From NCBI GenBank assembly GCA_963573305.1, contig OY754332.1, positions 47,777,559 to 47,841,558 on the forward strand: 64,000 bases of DNA. The letters run 5' to 3'. The notes beneath the pieces are model-generated. The model saw nothing but the letters and a program-made list of their open reading frames with translations, searched no databases and was not told where the DNA came from. The first letter of the stretch is position 1. Each line of letters starts with the position of its first letter. The translations under genes and the position numbers were made by a program. Shown here piece after piece: positions 55,401-64,000 of the stretch. The DNA is from Pyrrhosoma nymphula (Eukaryota; Arthropoda; Insecta; Odonata; Coenagrionidae).

Positions 55401-55520
55401 ACACGTCTAACTACACTGTTTAGAATTTATAACCAAATATCTAGTTGGTCCATATGTTACTACACTGTTTAGTAAAAATAACCAGGATCCTAGTAATTCT
55501 AACTACACTATTTTTCAGTG

Positions 55521-56600
55521 TGGCATATTTCATGAAATAGACTCTTACTACAGCGATAAATTACCATACCGGCATGTATAATAACTGTAGAGAAACATAA
55601 TTTGCTTCATAAACCTAATTGCTCGTGCAAATGTACTGCGACGCAACCCTTCAACAACCTGTATCTTTTACCTAGCTTTCGATATCACTCTTGGAAATGC
55701 TTTGTACAACTGGCCATGAAGAAAATCAGGGCTTCGCAAATATGTTCCGAGACAGTTTTTTCAAGTCTATGATTAAAAATGCTTAAACTTAATTAGATAA
55801 TGTTATTTATATTGGAGATTTGTTCACTAGAACAGGGTTTTTGCTCCCATGTTGACGCAAATTTATTTTATTCTCATCTGATAAAGTAATAAATCAGTAT
55901 TAAGTGGCATGAAGCAAGGCAAAGAAAACAGCATTTAATTAGAGTGGTCTTTATGAATGTCATTTGGATTAGCATTAAGAATTAACACATTGAAAATCAC
56001 TTACTACGAAAAATCGCCACGAATTTAGGCCATATTCAATTCCATGCGGGCAGTAAGCTACTGCCGACCGTTCCAAAAATTTCCACTTCATTTATTAAAA
56101 TAGATGCTACGTGTTTCGACATTGCAATGTTATCTTCATAAAAGGTTATCTTTCTCTCAGGATTATAGCTAGAATACAGAAAAAGTAAAATTATAGGAAA
56201 TGAAATTTCACGCAAAATGTTTAAGTCCCATAATTTCATACCTACTGTTTTCATAAAAGCTGCCTTAAGCGCAGGGGCGGCAACAGACCCGAGGTTAGGG
56301 GGGGAGGGGGGAGGTGAAGGCACCAGCGGCTCTTGGGGTAAGGAATACCCCCCAGGAGGAGGAGGTTATTCCATTCCCGGAAATTGGAAACAAACTATGT
56401 AAAAAATGGCGCGTTATAAGTGGTTTGGAAGCAAAAGTTTGCCTTTTAAGAAGAGCAAGTATTTACTAAATGCTTGTTTTTTCCTTTACCCATTCCCTAC
56501 TACCACCAAGTTTCCACCAACTCCAAAATTATTTTGATTTACAACCGATTTTAGTTCGTAGCTTTAAAAAGTTTTAGTTTATATAAAACTAAACTGGATT
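55521..56600. other. AT-rich intergenic DNA
   Basis: A G-rich patch lies at 56290-56370. No gene or repeat boundary was seen. Confidence 0.35.
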
Positions 56601-56797
56601 TTAAAGTAAAAATCTCCGAAACGTCAATAACAAAAAAAGCAACAACATAATTTTATAAGGGGGGGGGCAATAGCCCACTCATTGGGGCCGCCAATGCTTA
56701 AAGTAAAAATCTCCAAAACGTCAACAACAAAAAATCAACAACATAATTTTATAAGGGGGGGGGGCAGTTGGCCCCCCCCTTGGGGCCGCCAATGCTT
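56601..56797 (+). repeat. Tandem duplication, two units of about 98 bp
   Basis: Each unit runs AAAGTAAAAATCTCC...CAACAACATAATTTTATAAG, a G-run, then TTGGGGCCGCCAATGCTT. The units differ at a handful of positions, mainly around the G-run. Confidence 0.85.
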
Positions 56798-57023
56798 TAG
56801 CGTAAGCTAAAATACATTTACAACGCCATCGAAAAACACCAACAACCATGTCGGTGCTTTCGAATTCCTCTTAGGCAAACTGAGGGCAGAAAAAACTTCG
56901 GTAAGCACGGTTTTTTTTTTACATTTTAAACATTTTTTTTACATTAAACATTTAACAGTTTTGGGTACTAAATAGTTGGTTGCTATTTGTGGAGGAGACT
57001 GAAAATTGAAGTAGGCACTACTA

Positions 57024-57285
57024 CTAGATGAATTATTTCGAGATAGGAGGAAGGGCGGAGAGGACCCTGGAATCGGCATCAACCTACTCTCAACGGGACA
57101 AGAGTAGTTTTACGTCCCTCCCGACGGGCAGAGAATTATACCTACTTGCAGTGCTCTCCAAATGACACCAAAGTAGGGAACGAGACTCCATAGCTGAATC
57201 TCCCCCACGACTGGAATATGAACCCGGGCCCTCGGGATTGAAAGTCGGTACTCCAGCCACCACGTCAATCCAATCCCAAGGCTCC
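57024..57285 (-). mobile_element. tRNA-derived SINE, minus strand
   Basis: On the minus strand: GACGTGGTGGCTGGAGTACC (A-box side), CCCGGGTTCATATTCCAGTC (B box), GGGGGAGATTCAGC, then a body with CCCGTCGGGAGGGACGTAAA and GTAGGTTGATGCCGATTCC. The heads at 21.8 and 27.6 kb are close relatives, and a body scrap lies at 26.8 kb. Confidence 0.7.
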
Positions 57286-57419
57286 TTAATTCATCGCGCT
57301 AATTTTCAATTACTAAGATTATAAAGCATGCTAGTAATTACGTTCATTAGAATGTCTCACGCCAAAAAAAGGCATTCTATAATAAGAGAATCTACAAACA
57401 GCTCCCAGAACAATCTCGA

Positions 57420-57890
57420 AAGGAAGGAAGCCCTTCATAAATAAAAAACAGTATATAATGGGCACGCTCTTCTACAGAAGTAAAGCATGGCCGATAAAAG
57501 TAAATTCAATGAAAGTAGAACAAAGAAGACTACAGGAAATGGAAATTTGTTGATTTTGAAGAATTTTAATGCTCAAACGGACAGAGATGTTCACTGATAA
57601 TAGGCTAATGAATAGTTGTGGATAGAGTAAAAATATAAAGCGGCGAAGAAGACAAAAGAACTCTTGGGTTATACTTTAAAACATAACGGTTCTTAATTCA
57701 TAAAAAAATGACACGATTATGGAGAAGGTAGACATACAGCAAAAATTCTAGAACGGAATACATCAAGCAAATTATGAAGAACCAATGAAATAATGTACTA
57801 CGAAGGAATGATGTGTTAAGCTGAGAGATTAATGGTGTGGAGAGCTGCCGCACAACCTATCTTCGGACTTATGACAGTGTATACTCATAA
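57420..57890 (+). pseudogene. RTE-like LINE C-terminal relic
   Basis: Across frames: GTLFYRSKAWPIKVNSMKVE, then RLQEMEIC and KRTEMFTDNRLMN, then a LKHNG..IHKKMT stretch, then RTEYIKQIMKN and WRAAAQP. This is the same C-terminal order as the relic at 26395-26725 (Y.SEAW, RL.A.EM, GH.L.H, EY.KQIMK, WR.A.NQ). Many stops and shifts are present. Confidence 0.55.
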
Positions 57891-58526
57891 GCTTCATTAT
57901 GACCTATTTAAAGAACTAGTTCTCGATTGAGTACCTAAAAGTGAAGTAAAATAAGCAGAGGTAGGAACTATGACTTGGCATATGAATAGTATGTATTTAT
58001 TATGAGTTTTCAAATGATTATAATACTTCCAATACAAAGAAATATTTTAGTCAAATCTTGTGTTCTCACATAATGAATGACGGTTTGATTCCTCTTATAT
58101 TGTAAGTCTCTCTAATTGCTCCAGTCTGATAAAAATTCCGTTCCATTATATATACTTTGATTGGAAATGGTTGAGGTGGTAATGCTGAGAAAAAAATGAG
58201 GCATATACGCCTATGTGGGAAAAATTTTCAAACGGAGGCTTGGATAGAAAATAATTTACCCACTCTGTTTCCACTTGGGAACTCGTTAGTTTTGACTCAT
58301 GTATTTTCTTTAATGACTAACAATTTTTTAAGCCGAGTCACTTTTTTCTGTCATAAAACATTGTTGCCAAGTAAAATAAGATGGTGGAAAGACACAGCGA
58401 AAATACTGGATTAAATATTGAATGAAATTATTACTAAGGCAGTTTTGAAATAATGGGGAAGGTACAAGTGATAGTTGCTCAACATTTATTTTAGTCAAAG
58501 GAGTGAACAAGTTTAACAAATTACGT
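57891..58526. other. Intergenic DNA, nothing recognised
   Basis: The frame at 58196-58414 has no domain. Confidence 0.35.
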
Positions 58527-58552
58527 GACTTCGAATTATGTTCTTCATCAGA
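58527..58552 (-). ncRNA. Weak hammerhead-like motif, minus strand
   Basis: On the minus strand CTGATGA, a 3-bp stem (GAA/TTC) and GAAGTC in place of GAAAC. The downstream AAAATAAATGTTG resembles the AAAATAAATC block at other sites. Could be chance. Confidence 0.25.
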
Positions 58553-58559
58553 ATTTCAG

Positions 58560-60104
58560 CGGTATTATTAGTCACTGAATATTAAGGGCAATTGTAGGGT
58601 ACTTTCTACGGGATAATTATCAAGCCTTCTATTTGAACTTATCATTCCAAAAATTGCCAAAGCGGTGCAGGAGGGCACTTGGTTCTGCAGCACGGCGATC
58701 AACCCGGAGAGCCCATCCGAGGGATCCAGAGGGTGCACCGCAATAACTTAGGGGGGCAACTCGTAATGACTCGACCATCCTCAGAGCCGACATAAAACTA
58801 TCAATTGAACTTGTTCGTGCGAGACACGCTCAAGTACTTCCATCCCACCGATGATATAAGTATGATTAGATCTCTCCTCTTTTTATGCCGGGACTATCTC
58901 ATACGACTTTTGCACAAATTAAAAAAAAGTAGCAGACAGAAATGACAAAAGCCATAAAAAGATAAAATTGTGATCAATTATAAGGAATTATATAAATGTT
59001 AACTTCAATGTATTTATTTACGGACATTATCGTAACAGAATAAGTTAAAATTGAAATAAATGTTTAAAAACGTTAAAGATTCCTTAAAACCAATCACCTA
59101 TACCAAGACGTCTACATGAATGCCAGTTGCCCAAGCTATACTGAGTGGTTGCCTTTTTCTAAGCTTAAGCTGTAATAAACTTAAGGCTCGCTAAATTTCC
59201 TTTGATATTTTATGTATAGGTTTTATTTTCTCTATTACATCGAATCGTTAAAACTTAATTAGCCAAAAAGGACCAACTAAATTAAGCAACCTACTATTAA
59301 CATCAACGTCATAGAAAGTCCAATTCGAAATTGAATTATAAGCAGGCGAAAGCTGTCAAGAGTGAGACGTTTATTCTCCACAAAGGGAGGGGATATTAAG
59401 TCAGAGTGCAAATCCTAGTTCATTGCACGTATTTGAAAAAAGTCCCGGGTGCCCTCCGCGACGGTAAAAATCGTCAAAGCGCTGGCAAAGCCGAGGCCGT
59501 CAAAAACAGCTCAGGGAAGCACTTTCGCGTCAACGGTTCCATTCGTCCGGGGCCGGTCACGGGACCAACCCCCACGCCACCCTCCGACCTCCGCCACTTC
59601 CTCGTGATATTTCCGTCCCGGATTCAATTATTCTAGTGTTTCAAATGTGGGTACCTGTCTCAGTAAATGGGCGAGGGTGACAAAAAAAAATAATAATATG
59701 CCACGCTTTTCAAATTCGCCTCGCGCTTCAAAGAGATGAAAATAAGACGAAAAGGCCCGGAGGCAGGCCACGTGGACATACGGGAGAATGAAATGGCCGT
59801 CCAATTACTCTTGACACGTGTCGCCAAACACTGAACTCTTCGCCGGGTTGGACCTTGCCTTTCCACGCTAAATGCGCCCCCCTCCCAATCATGCCTCGGC
59901 TCGTTGGTTGCGAGGGTGTGGGTGGCGGGTTGAAAACAAATGAACAATCAGGCGAGCCATCTCTGCACGGTGACAGTCGACGAGGGACTGTTTTTCATTT
60001 TGGGGTAAAAAAATGGAAATATAAATCGACGGTAGACTGTTAGTGCAATAGAGGTGGAATGATCTGTTATCGGAGCGAAATGGCTGCCGCTGCTACTGTT
60101 TCGT
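58560..60104. other. Intergenic DNA, nothing recognised
   Basis: 59440-59640 and 59750-59930 are moderately GC-rich with frames that carry no domain. Confidence 0.4.
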
Positions 60105-61020
60105 TCATACAACTGTTTCAAATAACTGTCGCAAACAACAGGTTAGTTCCGTGATCGTGCCGCAGCCGCCGTTGCGCTCTGTGCTGTGCAGCGGCAACTG
60201 ATAGCTAAAGCCATGAAAATACATATGGATCCAAAACTTGCCCCCAGTGGGTGTTGCCAAAAATTCCGCATGCACCGAAAAATCAGGACCAAACAGATAG
60301 TAGCGCCACCACTGTTACGAAGGTGGTCCTAATAAGGAAAGGCTGTGATTCAAATGGAAATACTGGAAATAAAGGTACAGGAATTAGCCTCCCTATTAAC
60401 AGAGGCCATTTTTGACACACCCAAGCGAACCACGCCGAAGGAAAGGCCGTAATTGAAATGGAGATACTGAAAATAAAGGTACTGGAATTTGCCTCCCAAT
60501 TAAAATTGACTTTTTTGACACACAGAAGTGGAACCATGCCGATTGCAGCGCGACCTATATTTTGCGGAAAGCTAGGCAACACAGCTTCCCGTACAGAGGT
60601 GCCGAAGATTTAGATCCATATGTATTTTCATGGCTGAAGCTGACTGTTTCGTCTTCCATTCTGTTCCAGTTGCAGCGCACGTGTGGCTGCCTTGCGGTTA
60701 AGCTACAATTTGCTGGATTTAATCTGTTGTAGGCAGTTGCAAGTTTGTCCAGCCAACGCATGTCCGCCCGTCCTTGCAGATAGAATTAAAACTGTGAAGT
60801 ACATTTCATGAACCCAAATGAAATTGTTACATTTATTAAGTGAAAGATTTCCTATTACAAGGAGTAGAGAACTTCCAGCCATATTCTTACAGCGCCGATC
60901 GATCGCCTGTTGTTTGGTGTGGTATTGTCCGCAACGGGGTGTTTCACGAAACTGTTTTGTTTTGAAACTGTTCCGCTTGCGGAAGTTGCATTGAAACTGT
61001 TGTGTTCTTTTAGTGACATC
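60105..61020 (+). repeat. Repeat X copy 2, interrupted by MITE B
   Basis: The sequence on either side of 60212-60632 joins into a match to the reverse complement of 30013-30491. Shared features include AACAGGTTAGTT, CTGTGCTGTGC, CTGACTGTTTCGTCTTCC, GATCGATCG and CTGTTGTGTTCTTTTAGTG. The left limit is uncertain. Confidence 0.7.
60212..60632. mobile_element. MITE B copy 2, hAT-type
   Basis: Ends CATGAAAATACATATGGATC and complement. GCTAAAGC (60204-60211) and GCTGAAGC (60633-60640) form an 8-bp target duplication with one change; the unoccupied site in the other repeat X copy has a single GCTGAAGC. It is longer than copy 1 because of an internal duplication of about 90-110 bp (GGAATTAGCCTCCC and GGAATTTGCCTCCC). 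Confidence 0.85.
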
Positions 61021-64000
61021 ACTACAGTGCAATATTGAGAAGGACGAGCTCAAAAAGAGGGGAAAACAGTAAAAAAAATGAGTACAATTCTCATTTATTC
61101 TTATTTTTATAATTGGCCAGCAAGTGGTGATCACTACCTGCGTGAGAGCACGTAAAAATCATCGAGGGAGAAAAGATAAATTAATTATGTCGATTTAATC
61201 CAATCCAATGATGATGTATGCTGTCTCAGACAACATCTCCTGGCTTCTAAATTTATTAAAATGTGAAATGTTAGCGTTCACGAAAATATTATTTATTAAA
61301 ATAATCCAATAATATTAGCAGAAAGCATCATACATACAGTTTCATATAATATTACCTCGGGCATAGATTGAGTAAAGCCGAAAATTTATAACGTGCCGTC
61401 AAAATAAAAACCCATTTTCATACGAGTACAAACATTAATTTTTCAATAAAACTCTCATAAAATACAATCAGATTGAATTACGTAACATTACTTACAGGAC
61501 ATATTATTAACATTTTAAGATACGTAAACATGCCCTAACCTGGCATGCTAAGAATCATCGACTCCTAAAGGTCGAAGTTTCGAGGCCTGTTGCGTTTTTA
61601 AATGTCTTCATTTAAGACGGTGCTATGCAGACTGGGCACCTAAAAATCGAAATCTACATCTTTAAAACCTGCACATCATAGAGTGAAAAGCGCATGACGG
61701 TAAAATGAATATTAATGGTGTAATAGGGACAGAAGTACGCAAAAATTCCAATTCTTAACCCACATGTCCTCATTCTTAGCGGTAGACAGTTGGCATCCCT
61801 AATTACAAGGAATTAGGCGACACTGAAAGTTATGTCAGTGGTCTTTTCGCGGAGGGTTGTAGTTGGTCAATTTTATATAAAGGAATTCCAGAAATATTTT
61901 ACTCCTATGACCATATTATGTTTTAAACATCACACTCGGAAAAGTTCCCGAAAAAATCCGACAAGTTACTGATAATGATTGGTGGTTTGATTGCGCTCTG
62001 TCTTTGACCCTGGCACGGAATCCTATTCCCATAAACAGTCACAGAGTGTGTTTGTTGATCATAACTCTCCTTACTTCATTCAAATTGAACCAGAGAACAA
62101 GAGATTCAAAGTGAAGAATAACACTGGGGGAAACATTTTGATAAGAATTTGCCTCAAGAAATCTGTCGGAGGTAGAACACAGAAGGGACCCTCATTTCCG
62201 GGGGGATTTGACGAAGGTAAACAGCAGTGCCTGTTAGCGGCAGTAGCTCTGCCGTAACGATAGAATTTGGAGCGTGGTTGGTGCTCAGTCGAGGGAAAAA
62301 TGGAGCGACCTCGGTGCGCTACCCGTCATTCCGTATGAAAGAGCACAAATATTGGGGAACTTATTTATTCGATAAATGAAAAACGACTGATAAAACAGCA
62401 GGAAACTAGGCTTCGGCAGCCCTTTTGACTTTGACAAGTGAACCAAAATGATAAGCCTGCTCAGAGGTTCTGATACGGCTGCGGTGGCGAGAAAGTTATG
62501 GCTCACGTCGCATATTGTTGGGAATTAATGAAAGATGTCCATCTTAAAATGCCTAGTGATATAATAGACAAGAGAATTAGATGTTCTGAAAATTGGAGAG
62601 ATATTTTCAAAAAAATCTGCCCTCGTCGACTGAAGTTTAAGCAGTATTGAGGAAATGAAAAATTACTTCCATTATTTTTCCCTTGGGTCACAAAGGAAAA
62701 AGCCGACGGGGATTGAATACTTAAAACAAAGGGATGTAACCTAGCAGTGGGTTAGGGCGCTTCGCAGCCGACAGCTTGGGAGGCAAGGCCTTCATCTTGT
62801 GATGAGAACATCAAAAATGAGGCAAATTGGATTAAATAAGCAAATTGGAGCACGACCAGAATCAAAGAGTCACTCGAATGCGGGTCTGTCATAAATAAAC
62901 TTAGCTTCACTATCCGCGGGGGTAGAAATTCGGCGAACTTATCCTTAGTGATCATAAACGGATTGTCTAGGTCCAAAGCCTATCTTGGCCACTGCAGCAG
63001 GCGGTCACATTTAAATGCATGCGGTCAACAGCGGTTTTATTTGATAATTCAAACAATTACGGAAGTGGGGAAAAAGTTTTACTCCCACTCGTAAATTTTG
63101 GGACGCATTACGTTGAATTAAGAGCTTGTAAATCATGCGTGACGAATTGACGGTAAGTTTATGATATAACATGCATGTTAACATGGACATTTAAGATATG
63201 TTACTCATGCATGTTCGATACCCACATCCGCATAAAATTAGACTAAGTTCAGCCACGTTGCCTCTATTCAAAGAGACTTTTAAAGAAATATGACACCTAA
63301 CGACAGCAATGAAGATATCAAATATTTCATAAATTATTTAGCAATAGAAGCGCTCAAAAGAAGATAATAGCAGATTGGGTTTACAAGGCTATAAACCCGT
63401 TATATTGTTAAAAATTTGCCAAAACATTTTCCTAATCCCAAAACACAGCTCTCATATCCCCGTATTGAAATGAGAATTCTAGATGGCATCATACCATCGG
63501 CTGACTAAGAACAGCCAAATCCCAGCCAGCGGTGTTTCCCGTTTGAAGGAGCGCAGCTCATCAATCAGATTTGAGACCCAAGGCCTTCTACTCACGAAGT
63601 TACTTATTAGAAACTAATTGGCAATGCAAGTGTTTTGCCAATCACTCAGGAGTCACTTTCGATGAAACTACGTGCATGCCGCACAAAGCGCCGCTTGCTG
63701 GTAACCCGTAAGTAGTTAATTTCTGAGGAGCTCCAGGTGAACTACCCTGCAGGTCATTTATAAGTTTAGTTCCTAGAGTTTCCCAGTTTACCAGCATTTC
63801 AGAATATTGTTTTATGTTGTGAACAACGTAAAATGAATAACTTTTCAATATAAAATTATTGGAATAAATTTAAAAATGACCCACACTATTATTCGAGCAC
63901 CTTCGCTGCTAGGATTAAATGTGTCACTCTATCCACCGCTTTCCAATCTTAAATACCAGTCTTATATGGCCAATAAGGCACTCTGAGAAAAGGAATTTCG
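61021..64000. other. Intergenic DNA, nothing recognised
   Basis: Mostly AT-rich. Frames at 61991-62257, 62285-62506 and 62752-62976 carry no domain. A weakly tRNA-like stretch near 62750 lacks a B box. No repeat termini were found. Confidence 0.4.

Larger units (their letters stand above)
53944..55520 (+). mobile_element. CACTG-ended transposon with a two-exon cargo gene
   Basis: The ends are CACTGAAAAA(A)AGTGTAGTTA and its complement with one gap and one change. CACTG termini suggest the CACTA/EnSpm-like group, but the expected duplication is unclear: only TG matches on both sides. Inside: a perfect hairpin CGCTGTCTGGT..ACCAGACAGCG at 54091-54119, a GC-rich candidate promoter at 54130-54230, the SAM-like mini-gene and a minisatellite at the right. 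The hairpin motif CCAGACAG recurs in the minisatellite. No transposase is present. Confidence 0.7.

Noticed and set aside
62745..62800. Possible SINE head GTGGGTTAGGGCGCTTCG
   Set aside because: The A-box side is plausible, but no GGTTCGA-type B box follows.

Overview
The window looks like intergenic, transposon-packed DNA from an animal nuclear genome, most likely an arthropod (insect-like). The evidence is the mix of elements: Penelope-like retroelements, CR1/L2-like and RTE-like LINE remnants, tRNA-derived SINEs, hAT, mariner/pogo, PIF/Harbinger-like and CACTG-ended DNA transposons, all in an AT-rich background with GT-AG introns. No operons, bacterial genes or rRNA were seen. I found no convincing host protein-coding exon. 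Nearly all recognisable protein sequence belongs to mobile elements, and most of it is broken.

Layout. 0-5.5 kb: a Harbinger-like MITE (445-838), a Penelope-like terminal-repeat scrap with a hammerhead-like core (1.2-1.35 kb), a CR1/L2-like LINE 3' end (2.99-3.83 kb), a SINE head and the first copy of a 570-bp MITE family ('MITE A'; others at 7.2, 26.9 and 50.4 kb). 8.2-12.8 kb: a stack of LINE 3' ends that meet at TAGATG repeats, a GC-rich segment duplicated at 24.6 kb, a 907-bp hAT-type element inside it, and a second LINE family. 12.8-15.4 kb: a Penelope-like element (RT plus GIY-YIG) with inverted terminal repeats, followed by opposed SINEs. 16.6 kb: a pogo/Tigger-type MITE. 24-28.7 kb: copies of earlier repeats, a possible solo LTR, a small hAT-type MITE ('MITE B') with a perfect 8-bp duplication, and a Harbinger-like element coding for a SANT/Myb-like protein.

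30-40 kb: a repeat called X here, nested hairpins, an 850-bp inverted repeat pair (33.3/39.1 kb), and between that pair a complete 3.6-kb hAT-like transposon with a perfect 8-bp target duplication and a decayed transposase. 42.4-46.9 kb: a second copy of the 3-kb LINE and a minus-strand Penelope-like remnant with several hammerhead-like cores. 49.8-51.9 kb: a near-perfect 370-bp palindrome, MITE A copy 4, a SINE and a fold-back mariner made of two opposed transposase 3' ends. 52.9-57.9 kb: SINEs, a 1.58-kb CACTG-ended element holding a two-exon SAM-like mini-gene and a minisatellite, a tandem duplication and an RTE-like relic. 60-61 kb: repeat X again, split by MITE B.

The parts do not act together as a pathway. 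They show layered transposition: non-LTR elements supply RT for themselves and probably for the SINEs, and the MITEs depend on transposases encoded elsewhere. The most unusual items are the SAM-like mini-gene element, the repeated pattern of opposed Penelope-type terminal repeats with hammerhead-like cores, the fold-back mariner, and the TAGATG-centred LINE junctions.
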